Below, piece after piece: positions 1 through 7,315 of a stretch of DNA of 64,000 nt (positions are counted from its first letter, which is position 1; every line of letters starts with the position of its first letter). The stretch is taken from NCBI RefSeq assembly GCF_040712075.1, contig NZ_JBFCVL010000004.1:186001-250000 (forward strand). The letters are read 5' to 3'. The stretch is from Fodinicurvata sp. EGI_FJ10296 (GTDB lineage: Bacteria; Pseudomonadota; Alphaproteobacteria; DSM-16000; Inquilinaceae). A program made the position numbers and the translations under genes. The notes beneath the pieces were generated by a model that saw only the letters and a program-made list of their open reading frames with translations, was not told where the DNA came from and searched no databases.

Positions 1-70
1 CCACATCCATCAGTTCAAGGCGAACGAAGGCGAGCGTCAGCTTCAGCGACGGGATCGGGATCGATTTCAT
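1..70 (-). CDS. N-terminal fragment of a possible ABC-2 type permease
   Basis: On the minus strand an ATG at 70-68 opens a frame that runs off the left edge. The first residues read MKSIPIPSLKLTLAFVRLEL, a short amphipathic start of the kind seen before the first membrane segment of ABC-2 type permeases. It lies 80 bases downstream of an ABC ATPase gene in the same direction, which is where the partner permease is normally found. The frame is also open upstream of this ATG, so the true start is not certain. Only 23 residues are visible, so the assignment rests mainly on context. Confidence 0.4.
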   Translation of the reverse strand, partial: MKSIPIPSLKLTLAFVRLELMDV

Positions 71-149
71 GGCGCGCTTGTCCCAGTTCGTTCGCGGCTT
101 AAGGATTATGGGGCTTGAGGATTATGGGTCCGGGCGGCCGGCGACCCTG

Positions 150-1034
150 TCAGGACCCCTGGCCGGTCAGCGACAGAAAGGCTTCCTCCAGGCTGGCTCT
201 GGCAACTTCCAGATCGCGGAATGAGACGCCGGAGGCGACCAGACGGCGGACCGCCTCGTCGGAATCCGTCGTCAGCACGTCATGTCGCGCACCATCGACC
301 GACACGCTGCCGATGCCGTCGAGGTCGGGGGAGTGGTCCGCCAGAAAGGATATGCGGCGCGCACCGGCGCGGGCGGCGATTTCCGCAACCGTGCCGTCGG
401 CGATGATCCGGCCCGACCGGAAGACGACGATCCGGTCGGCCAGCGCCTCGGCCTCCTCAAGGGCGTGAGTGGTGAGCAGGACGGCCCGTCCGGCCCCGGC
501 CTGCCGCGCGATTTCCGCCCAGACGTCGCGCCGGACGCCGACATCCAGTGCCGTGGTGGGCTCGTCGAGAACCACGAGATCCGGATTGCCGATAAAGGCG
601 CAGCCGAGCGCCAACAGCCGCTTCTGGCCGCCGCTGAAACCGCCGCTGGGCCGATCCGCCACGTCTGTCAGACCGAGCCGGCGCATCAGTGTCCCGGGTC
701 CGATCGGGCTGGAGTAGTGACAGGCGACGAGGTGAAGGATCTCGCGCGGCGTAGCCCCCGGCGGAAAATCCGTTTGCTGGGGCGTCACGCCGACCCGTCG
801 GCGTGACGCCGCCAGACGCGGATCGCCGCCGAACAACGACACGGTGCCATGGTCAGCGCCGCGCAGCCCGACCAGCAATTCCAGCGCCGTTGTCTTGCCG
901 GCCCCGTTCGGACCCAGCAGCGCCGTCACCTGCCCCGACTGGATGGTCAGATCGATACCGTCCAGCGCGGTCACGTCTCCGTAGCGTTTGCTCACGTTGT
1001 CGAAGGACGCGACCCCGCTGGTTTCCGTCATCAT
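150..1034 (-). CDS. ABC transporter ATP-binding protein (ABC-2/DrrA type)
   Basis: A 294-residue cytoplasmic ATPase with one nucleotide-binding domain. The Walker A motif GPNGAGKTT is at about residues 41-49, followed by signature FSGGQKRL, Walker B VVLDEPTTALD and H-loop LLTTHAL. The length and the C-terminal extension after the H-loop fit exporter ATPases of the CcmA/DrrA group, which pair with ABC-2 permeases. Its start overlaps the end of the fabD-like gene by four bases (ATGA), so it is translated with the leftward lipid-synthesis arm. An export role for the cluster product or an intermediate is inferred from this coupling. The substrate cannot be read from the sequence. Confidence 0.88.
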   Translation of the reverse strand: MMTETSGVASFDNVSKRYGDVTALDGIDLTIQSGQVTALLGPNGAGKTTALELLVGLRGADHGTVSLFGGDPRLAASRRRVGVTPQQTDFPPGATPREILHLVACHYSSPIGPGTLMRRLGLTDVADRPSGGFSGGQKRLLALGCAFIGNPDLVVLDEPTTALDVGVRRDVWAEIARQAGAGRAVLLTTHALEEAEALADRIVVFRSGRIIADGTVAEIAARAGARRISFLADHSPDLDGIGSVSVDGARHDVLTTDSDEAVRRLVASGVSFRDLEVARASLEEAFLSLTGQGS

Positions 1035-1972
1035 TCAGGCCCAATCTGTTCGAGCGTCCTCTGGAAGAACGCCACCGACTGGGTATTGTGGGGGCGCAGG
1101 TTCCTGTCGATGCGCATGGCCAGGCCGCTCAGCACCTTACCCGGCCCGACCTCGACGAAAGTATCGATACCGGCATCCCGCATTGCCTCGACGCTGTCAC
1201 CCCACCGGACCCGTGACGTCATATGAGCGGCCAGCTCCGCGCGAATGTCGGCCGCCGTCGTCAGTGGTTCGGCGGTAATGTTCGATATCACCGGATATGA
1301 CGGATCCGCGACCTCAATCTCCGTCACCGCCCGGGCAAACGTCTCCCCCGCCTCGGCCAGCAGCGGTGTGTGGAACGACCCGCTGACCGAAAGCGGCCGG
1401 ATGGCGCCGCCCCGGCTCTGCAACGCTTCACCCGCGCGGGCGACAGCGTCCACGCGGCCGGAAATGACGATCTGCCCACCGCCATTCAGGTTGGCGGGCC
1501 AGACCGCTTCGTTCAGGTCCCCGAGAACGGCATCGATCTCGGCCTCATCCAGCCCCATGACCGAACTCATGGTACCGGGATCACGGTCGCCAGCCTCGCG
1601 CATCAGCCGCCCGCGAAGCGCGACAAGGGCGACGCCCTGTTCGAAACTCAGGGCCCCGGCGGCCGTCAACGCCGACAATTCACCCAGACTGTGACCGGCG
1701 GCAACCGCCGGCCGCACGCCTGCGGCCGCCAGTTCGGCGGCGATCGCCGTGCTCAGCGTAAAGATCGCCGGCTGCACGATATCCGTGGCATCGGCAACAT
1801 CCGGCGCCCGGTCACCCGTCAGCAGATCGACATCGATCCCCGTGATCGATGCCGCCTGCTCGAACCGTTCAGCGATACCGGCGAACGCTTCGCGATAGGC
1901 TGAGGCAACGCCCTTGGCCTGCGCGCCCTGACCGGGGAAGAGAAACGCGATTTTTCGGCTTGGGGGCGCCAT
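1031..1972 (-). CDS. fabD: Malonyl-CoA:ACP transacylase
   Basis: A 313-residue protein of normal FabD length. It opens with the FabD signature FLFPGQGAQ (residues 10-18), has the nucleophile motif GHSLGE with Ser95 and the partner histidine in GSFHTPLL (His201). The family moves malonyl units from CoA to the phosphopantetheine of an ACP in the cytoplasm. Here the gene lies four bases after a ketosynthase-like gene and overlaps the following ABC ATPase gene, so it is part of the leftward arm of the lipid cluster. That placement suggests a dedicated extender-loading enzyme. I cannot exclude that it also serves housekeeping fatty acid synthesis, because the rest of the genome is not visible. Confidence 0.92.
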   Translation of the reverse strand: MAPPSRKIAFLFPGQGAQAKGVASAYREAFAGIAERFEQAASITGIDVDLLTGDRAPDVADATDIVQPAIFTLSTAIAAELAAAGVRPAVAAGHSLGELSALTAAGALSFEQGVALVALRGRLMREAGDRDPGTMSSVMGLDEAEIDAVLGDLNEAVWPANLNGGGQIVISGRVDAVARAGEALQSRGGAIRPLSVSGSFHTPLLAEAGETFARAVTEIEVADPSYPVISNITAEPLTTAADIRAELAAHMTSRVRWGDSVEAMRDAGIDTFVEVGPGKVLSGLAMRIDRNLRPHNTQSVAFFQRTLEQIGPE

Positions 1973-1976
1973 GACG

Positions 1977-3200
1977 TCAGGCCCGCCCGATCAATGCGGC
2001 CGAGTAATTGCCGTGGAAGGCCATCGCCGTGATCATGACGGCACTGCCATCCCTGATCGCCGTCGGGCCGACCGCCATCGGCACGTTCTCGCAACCCTCG
2101 TACGGCCCTTCCCAGTCGGGCACGCCGGGCAGTTTTTCCTCGTTCAGCGCATCCAGGGCCAGAATGGTATCGAACAAAGCCGCCGGACCGACGGCATCCG
2201 CCAGCGTCGGGCGGGTCGACGTGACCGGCGGAATACCGCCCGATCCGTCGAAGGTTTCCGACAGCACGGCCGCTTCGAGTTTGTCGTCATGCGGATTGGC
2301 CATTGCGCCGGAGAAGAGGCCGACGACATCCGACGGCCCGCAATCGGTGCGCTTGAAGGTCTTGCGAATGGCACGGCGGAGCCCGTCGCCGGTCGGCGCA
2401 TCGAAGCCGACGTCGTGACCGTCCATGCCGGATGAAGCGCCCAGAATCCGCCCATAGGGCCGACGGCTGCGCTCTTCGGCCGAACTGCGGCGTTCGATGA
2501 CCAGCGCGGCCCCGCCCTCGCCCGTCAGGCGGCCGTTCATTCGCTTGTCGAACGGCCGCATGCAGGCCTCGCCGCCGTCGTTCGGCGACAGCAGACCGAA
2601 CTGCTCCAGACCTTCACCGAACACACTGGCCATCTCGTCGGCGGAAACCAGCACGACGCAATCGATGTCTTCCCGCGCCATGTAGTCCTGAACCATCTTC
2701 AGGCCATAGGGACCGGATGCACTGCCCATGGAGCAGACGAGCACCGGGCTGCGGATGCCATAGTGAATGCTGATCAGGCTGACGGGCGCGTTATAGACGC
2801 CCTCCTGAAACAGGCGCGGCTTCACCGATCCCAGACCGCTTTGATAGATGCTTTCCTGCATCTGGTTCGCCGTGATCGACGGGCCGTGTCCGGTGACATA
2901 GATGACGGCCAGCCGATCCTTGTAGTCGGTCCGGGTGTCGAGTTCGGCGTCCTGGATTGCCAGTGCCGTCGCCGTGATTGCCAGCCGCGAAATCAGGGGC
3001 GCACGCTGCGCCTGGGTCGACCGCACGTGATCCTGAACCTTGAACGGCGGAACCTTGGCCGCCCACCCCTTGTAATAATGCTCATCCAGCTTGGTCAGGC
3101 ATTTGCGGCCGCCATAGACGGTTTCCCGAAGCGCCTCGCGTCCAATACCGAACGGCCCGATCGCACCGATACCCGTAATAACCAGATCGTTATTGCTCAT
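1977..3200 (-). CDS. Beta-ketoacyl synthase-like protein lacking all catalytic residues
   Basis: A 407-residue protein with the full thiolase-fold layout of a FabF-type ketosynthase, from VITGIGAIGPFG at the N-terminus to a C-terminal AFHGNYSAALIG segment. The catalytic positions are changed. The nucleophile motif that normally reads TACxSG is SMGSASG, putting Ser160 in place of Cys. The HGTxT motif is replaced by SGAMANPHDDK. The second GH motif reads TRPTLADAVG, replacing Lys by Arg and His by Asp. The FGFGG loop is also gone. Spacing around these sites is conserved, so this is substitution rather than truncation. By family logic it may be a chain-length-factor-like or scaffold partner of one of the intact ketosynthases. 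It sits between the membrane GNAT gene and fabD. Confidence 0.85.
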   Translation of the reverse strand: MSNNDLVITGIGAIGPFGIGREALRETVYGGRKCLTKLDEHYYKGWAAKVPPFKVQDHVRSTQAQRAPLISRLAITATALAIQDAELDTRTDYKDRLAVIYVTGHGPSITANQMQESIYQSGLGSVKPRLFQEGVYNAPVSLISIHYGIRSPVLVCSMGSASGPYGLKMVQDYMAREDIDCVVLVSADEMASVFGEGLEQFGLLSPNDGGEACMRPFDKRMNGRLTGEGGAALVIERRSSAEERSRRPYGRILGASSGMDGHDVGFDAPTGDGLRRAIRKTFKRTDCGPSDVVGLFSGAMANPHDDKLEAAVLSETFDGSGGIPPVTSTRPTLADAVGPAALFDTILALDALNEEKLPGVPDWEGPYEGCENVPMAVGPTAIRDGSAVMITAMAFHGNYSAALIGRA

Positions 3201-3245
3201 GGGATTCCTTCTTCTTTATCAAGAATTTCTGAAATCAGTCGAAGA

Positions 3246-4598
3246 TCATCCGGTCAGCGCGACCGCATTCTTCAATTCGTCGGGGCCCATTTCCCATATT
3301 GGTTCCTTGCGAAACGAGAACATATGCTTCAGGACCATTCTCTTTGCGGCGCGTTCGGCCAGATACATGTTGAGGCTTTCGCCCAGTGCATCGGTGGAAA
3401 GGCTCCGATCCTCTGCCGCTGTCGCGAGTGTGGCGCCCATGTTTACGACCATTGGCCGCATCGGCAGGATGTAGCCGTACTGATCGACGCTGGACAGACG
3501 CGGCTCGTCGGTGACATTGACGAAGCCGACTTTCTTGTAGAGCCCCTGCCGCGTGGGGAAAGATTCGATGGCAAGAAAATCGATCCCGAGATCGTGCGCC
3601 AGATCCAGGCCGCATTTGACGAGGCCTACGAACGCGTCGTTGCGCATCCGGTATTTCTCAATAACGCCGATGAGGTCCATTTCTGCGACCTTGCCGCGTC
3701 GCCTCAGCGCGTCGAATGAAATCTTGGTTCCACTTTCGACAGGCAGCCCGACATCTTTATTATCGTGGTGGAAGCAGACGACGCCGACTGTTTCTTCACC
3801 ATTCATGGCCCGAAAATAGGTGTTGTACTTCCTGAACTCGGAGTCATGGATCAGGAATTTTTCGTGCAGATCGGCCTTGGTGATGCCCTTGGCGCGGTTG
3901 CTCTTGTCTTTGGACGCAACCTGCCAGAACTCGCCGGCAACGATCTCGAAGAAGCGGCTGAGATTTTCCTCGGTCGGCGCCATTTCCTCGAAGGTCAGCT
4001 CGCCGATTTGGAACCGGCGTTCGCGCACATGCCGCGGACCGAAATAAAAGAAGTTGGTAATGATGACCGACATGACCGCCATCATGATGATGATCAGCGG
4101 CGCCAACACGAACCAGACCGAGGGACGGAAATAGTAGGCTGTAAAGGCCGCCAAAGCAAATGCGGCCACCCAGAATGAACTGCCGAACCAATGAAGCGAC
4201 TTCATGCCACTACTGCGCGAATAGACCATCGTGAAAGGCTTGCCGAATGCCAGCATTGTCCCTGTCACAATCGTCAGTGCCCCGAACAACACCAGGGCCA
4301 ATTGGTGCAACCATGTGTCGGGATCGATTCCTATCCAGACAAGACTGGCAAAGCCCGCATAGACGACGAGAACGGTAATGGAGGTCGGCGCGAACACGCC
4401 GTTCCGGATTTCCTGCGCAACGACGAGCCCGTAGATGGCAACGCAGGCCGTCAAGCCGAATATCGGCGGCGTGAAGATCGCCAGCGTAAAGGCGAGAACG
4501 ATTGCGACCATAGACGCCAGCATCATGTTGACAGACGCTGCCAGCGGCAGATCGGTTTCTTCCGGGGAATCGGTTACGGCTTCGGATTGCGCCGACAT
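3246..4598 (-). CDS. Membrane protein with C-terminal GNAT domain (possible N-acyl amino acid synthase type)
   Basis: The start is placed at the ATG at 4598-4596, because GGAGAC lies nine bases upstream; an in-frame start exists 54 bases earlier without such a site. The 450-residue product has about six hydrophobic segments in residues 15-185, then a cytoplasmic domain. The domain contains a GNAT-like stretch with AIESFPTRQGLYKKVGF, resembling the motif near the acyl-donor site in LuxI/FeeM-like acyltransferases. FeeM-type enzymes join an acyl chain from acyl-ACP to an amino acid. The two ACP genes in this operon make an acyl-ACP donor plausible, with the membrane part holding the lipid product. 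The acceptor is unknown. A plain N-acetyltransferase role is less likely but not excluded. Confidence 0.65.
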   Translation of the reverse strand: MSAQSEAVTDSPEETDLPLAASVNMMLASMVAIVLAFTLAIFTPPIFGLTACVAIYGLVVAQEIRNGVFAPTSITVLVVYAGFASLVWIGIDPDTWLHQLALVLFGALTIVTGTMLAFGKPFTMVYSRSSGMKSLHWFGSSFWVAAFALAAFTAYYFRPSVWFVLAPLIIIMMAVMSVIITNFFYFGPRHVRERRFQIGELTFEEMAPTEENLSRFFEIVAGEFWQVASKDKSNRAKGITKADLHEKFLIHDSEFRKYNTYFRAMNGEETVGVVCFHHDNKDVGLPVESGTKISFDALRRRGKVAEMDLIGVIEKYRMRNDAFVGLVKCGLDLAHDLGIDFLAIESFPTRQGLYKKVGFVNVTDEPRLSSVDQYGYILPMRPMVVNMGATLATAAEDRSLSTDALGESLNMYLAERAAKRMVLKHMFSFRKEPIWEMGPDELKNAVALTG

Positions 4599-4703
4599 GC
4601 ACTTGTCTCCATTGGTCGTTTGCCAGAGCCGGTGCCGGTGAACGGAAAACATTCGTAAACGGAACGAAAGCGCGGCGGGCCGGATGGCCGGCCCGCCGCT
4701 TGC

Positions 4704-5708
4704 TCAGGTGACGCCCTTGATCGTTTTCGTCAGCAGCAGCGGCGCCGATTGCGCCGTACCGGCAACGAGAGCACCCGACCCGTCGTACAGGTCATAGGTC
4801 ACACCGACGGCCGCGACGTCGCTGTTGACCACGCAATGCACCAGCATCGATTCCATGCCCTCGGAATAGTCATGCGACACGACCCGGCCAACGACATCAT
4901 CGTCGATGCGGACCTCGGGATCGAAAGCGGCGATCTTCGGGCCCGGGATGACAACGGTCATCAGGCGGCGCTCGATGTTGTCCTTCATCGCCAGCACGGC
5001 ATCTCGGCCGATAAATTCTTCTTTCTTGAAATCGATCATCTCATGAAGACCGGCTTCAATCGGCGACACGCCGTTCAGATCGCGCGAGCGCGTGATCTGG
5101 CGCATTTCGAGCATCAGCGGCGCCAGACCGGCAGGGTCGATCTCTTCCAGCCCGATTTCCGCGCCGGCTTCCCGGATCTTCTTTTCGACCGTCTCATCGC
5201 CCTGCGGAACCAGAATGCGATATTCGTATTCGCCGACATAGCCGACGCGCATCACCAGTGCATCGATTTCGTCGTACTGATCGAAGCTGAGGAACGAAAG
5301 ACCGATGATGTCCTCATGGACGGCATCTGTGGCAAGCTTCTGCGCCGACGGCCCCATGAGCGCCAGGCTCTGCATGGTTTCGCCAAGATCGGAAACCGTC
5401 ACGTCGAGGCCACCGGCTTCGGCAAGCTTCGCCTGAAGATGATCGCGAAGCAGGTCGCGGTCGGCCGGTTCGGTCAGAATGACCAGTCGGTCGCGGTCGA
5501 CCATGACCCAGGCGATCGAAATGACCTCTCCGGCGTCATTGAGGAAAAGTGTCTGAACCGTCCGCAGTTCCTCCAGCGCCTCCAGATCCTTCGACACGAG
5601 ACCATTCATAAAGGCGGTAGCATCGGAACCACTGATTTCAAATCTGCCTTCATCCTTGAAATTGATGAAGGCTACACCGTCGCGTACTACTGAGTATGTG
5701 CTTGTCAT
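4704..5708 (-). CDS. GcvT/YgfZ-like folate-binding family protein
   Basis: A 334-residue protein of the aminomethyltransferase (GcvT) fold. It begins with a region containing EISGSDATAFMNGLVSKDL, continues with a central stretch ITRSRDLNGVSPIEAGLHEM and DFKKEEFIGRDAVLAM, and ends in the beta-barrel type C-terminal domain. These match landmarks of GcvT, DmdA and YgfZ-type proteins, which use tetrahydrofolate to accept or donate one-carbon groups. There is no gcvH, gcvP or dimethylglycine oxidase nearby. Its ribosome site GGAGG lies inside the last codons of the upstream ACP gene, three bases before its ATG. A tailoring step on an ACP-bound or released lipid is an inference from position only. 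Confidence 0.72.
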   Translation of the reverse strand: MTSTYSVVRDGVAFINFKDEGRFEISGSDATAFMNGLVSKDLEALEELRTVQTLFLNDAGEVISIAWVMVDRDRLVILTEPADRDLLRDHLQAKLAEAGGLDVTVSDLGETMQSLALMGPSAQKLATDAVHEDIIGLSFLSFDQYDEIDALVMRVGYVGEYEYRILVPQGDETVEKKIREAGAEIGLEEIDPAGLAPLMLEMRQITRSRDLNGVSPIEAGLHEMIDFKKEEFIGRDAVLAMKDNIERRLMTVVIPGPKIAAFDPEVRIDDDVVGRVVSHDYSEGMESMLVHCVVNSDVAAVGVTYDLYDGSGALVAGTAQSAPLLLTKTIKGVT

Positions 5709-5711
5709 GAT

Positions 5712-6005
5712 TCAGGCCTCCGACCGCTCTTCAACCAGATCGATAACGGTATTCAGCGTTCGAAAGGCCAGCATGTCGTCATTGTCCGTTCGAATACCGA
5801 ATTCATTCTCGACACAAAAGATCACTTCCAGAGCATCGACGGAGTCCAGTCCCAGACCGGCACCGAACAGGCCCGTATCATCCGCGATTTCATCGGGATC
5901 GAACGACAGCATGAGCTGGTCAATGAGAACGCCTTTGAGACGCTCAAGCATCTCACGGCGTTCGCGCGCCTTTGCGCGCGCAAGGTCAATCCGCGCTTCG
6001 GCCAT
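5712..6005 (-). CDS. Acyl carrier protein 1 of the lipid cluster
   Basis: A 97-residue acyl carrier protein. The phosphopantetheine attachment site is Ser55 in GLDSVDALE, followed by a typical acidic helix and ELFGIR-like stretch (VENEFGIRTDND). The first 25 residues are rich in Arg, Lys and Ala and form an extended helix not found in housekeeping AcpP. Its ATG overlaps the last base of the upstream ketoreductase stop codon, with GGAGG nine bases before it; a GTG three bases upstream is an alternative. The DSVDALE motif rather than AcpP-like DSLDTVE fits carriers of specialised lipid systems such as acpXL or aryl-polyene ACPs. Confidence 0.9.
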   Translation of the reverse strand: MAEARIDLARAKARERREMLERLKGVLIDQLMLSFDPDEIADDTGLFGAGLGLDSVDALEVIFCVENEFGIRTDNDDMLAFRTLNTVIDLVEERSEA

Positions 6006-6745
6006 CACATATATCCTCCACCAGTTATCAAAAATTCCGCGCCGGTGACGAAGCTCGACATATCCGACGCCAGAAAAAGCGCCACGTTGGCGATTTCCTC
6101 GGGTTCAGCGAAACGCTGCAGGGCAAGCCCCTTCTTGAGGTCGACGACCATGTCCTTGGGGAGCTGCTTGGTCATATCGGTCTCGGTGATGCCGACCAGC
6201 ATCGAGTTGACGCGGATCTGATAGCGCCCGACCTCGCGCGCGAGGGACCGCATCATGCCGTTCATGCCCGATTTGGCGGCCCCGTAGTTGACCTGTCCGA
6301 CCCGGCCGGATGCAGCCGTGACCGAACTCACCATAACGATCCGGCCATCCTTCTGACGCATCATCGGGCGCAGCACTTCGCGCGAGCACAGAAAGGCCGA
6401 ACTGAGATTCTTCGTCAGCACGTCGTACCAGTCATCGTCGGTCATCAGCATCGTGGGCCGATCGCGCGTGATGCCCGCGTTATTGATCAGAATATCGACG
6501 CTGCCGAACGTGCTGGCGGTTTTTGCGACCATGTCCTTGACGAAAGCGACGTCCGAGATGTCACCCTGGCAGACGATATATTCCGCCCCCGCGGCATCGA
6601 GCTCTGCCCGGGTTTCATCGATCGCATCCCCCGGTCGGGTGTGATTGATCACCACCCGGGCACCGTTTCGGGCAAACAGGAGGGCGGTAGACCGGCCGAT
6701 ACCCCGCGAACTCCCGGTTACAATTGCGGTCTTTCCTTCTAGCAA
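6005..6745 (-). CDS. 3-oxoacyl-ACP reductase (FabG family), ketoreductase 1
   Basis: A short-chain dehydrogenase of 246 residues if translation starts at TTG 6745-6743, which follows AGGAGG at nine bases; the usual FabG length supports this over an upstream ATG. It has the NADP(H) site TGSSRGIG, NNAG motif and catalytic Ser and YGAAK (SSVTAASG to NYGAAKSG). The family reduces beta-ketoacyl-ACP to 3-hydroxyacyl-ACP. The segment after the catalytic helix reads VNSMLVGITETDM, with Val where most relatives have Pro. It is translationally coupled to ACP 1, which suggests that carrier as its working partner. Confidence 0.88.
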   Translation of the reverse strand: MLEGKTAIVTGSSRGIGRSTALLFARNGARVVINHTRPGDAIDETRAELDAAGAEYIVCQGDISDVAFVKDMVAKTASTFGSVDILINNAGITRDRPTMLMTDDDWYDVLTKNLSSAFLCSREVLRPMMRQKDGRIVMVSSVTAASGRVGQVNYGAAKSGMNGMMRSLAREVGRYQIRVNSMLVGITETDMTKQLPKDMVVDLKKGLALQRFAEPEEIANVALFLASDMSSFVTGAEFLITGGGYM

Positions 6746-6879
6746 AACGTGTATCCTCCTGCAGCAATGATGGCGGGCGCCGACAAATTCGGGCCAGTGC
6801 CCTTTCCTGTCCGTCATTCCCCCTGCCCCGGGATTACGACCGGACTACGACCGGCCCCCGACGGCTTCCTGGACCCTGT

Positions 6880-7305
6880 TCAGGGCCGCGCTTCCGGCAA
6901 ACGCTGAAAGACGTCGGCAAGATCGCTCGGCGCCGGGATCAGCGTCTTCGATTTACGGTCGATGCACACGATCTCGACGTCCACTTTGCACAGCAGCGTC
7001 CGTGCATTGAATATCGACGTCCTCCAGCGGGTCCGGGCGGGGTTGGTTTTCAGGATGCCCGTCTCCAGCCTCAGATTCTCGTCGTACCGGGCAAATTTGA
7101 TGAACTCCAGCGAAGCGCGCCGCAGCACCAGGGCGATTTCCCGATCATCGAACAGGGGCCCCACCGGGACGCCGAATTCCTCCATCAAGGCGTTGCGTCC
7201 ACGCTCCGCCATCTCGAAATAGCGCGCATGATAGACGACACCGCCAGCGTCGGTATCGCCGAAGCAAACCTTGTAGTAGCTGGTTCCGACCGGCGTTGTG
7301 GACAT
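6880..7305 (-). CDS. Acyl thioesterase, 4HBT/YbgC type
   Basis: The start is the ATG at 7305-7303, preceded by GAGGAGGG that overlaps the end of the ketosynthase fusion gene. The 141-residue product is a single hot-dog domain. Its YbgC-like motif FGDTDAGGVVYH carries the expected catalytic Asp, followed by RYFEMAERGR. Such enzymes hydrolyse acyl-CoA or acyl-ACP thioesters. Lying ten bases after the elongating ketosynthase, it may release the finished chain from ACP or edit stalled chains. A frame with 44 more codons exists upstream, but it lies within the preceding gene and lacks its own ribosome site. Confidence 0.85.
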   Translation of the reverse strand: MSTTPVGTSYYKVCFGDTDAGGVVYHARYFEMAERGRNALMEEFGVPVGPLFDDREIALVLRRASLEFIKFARYDENLRLETGILKTNPARTRWRTSIFNARTLLCKVDVEIVCIDRKSKTLIPAPSDLADVFQRLPEARP

Positions 7306-7315
7306 CGGGCCCTCC

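Noticed and set aside
1031-6745. Reading the FabD, KR, ACP group as the housekeeping fatty acid operon
   Set aside because: The usual order fabD-fabG-acpP-fabF is not present, the adjacent ketosynthase is catalytically dead, the ACP is not AcpP-like, and fabH/plsX are missing.
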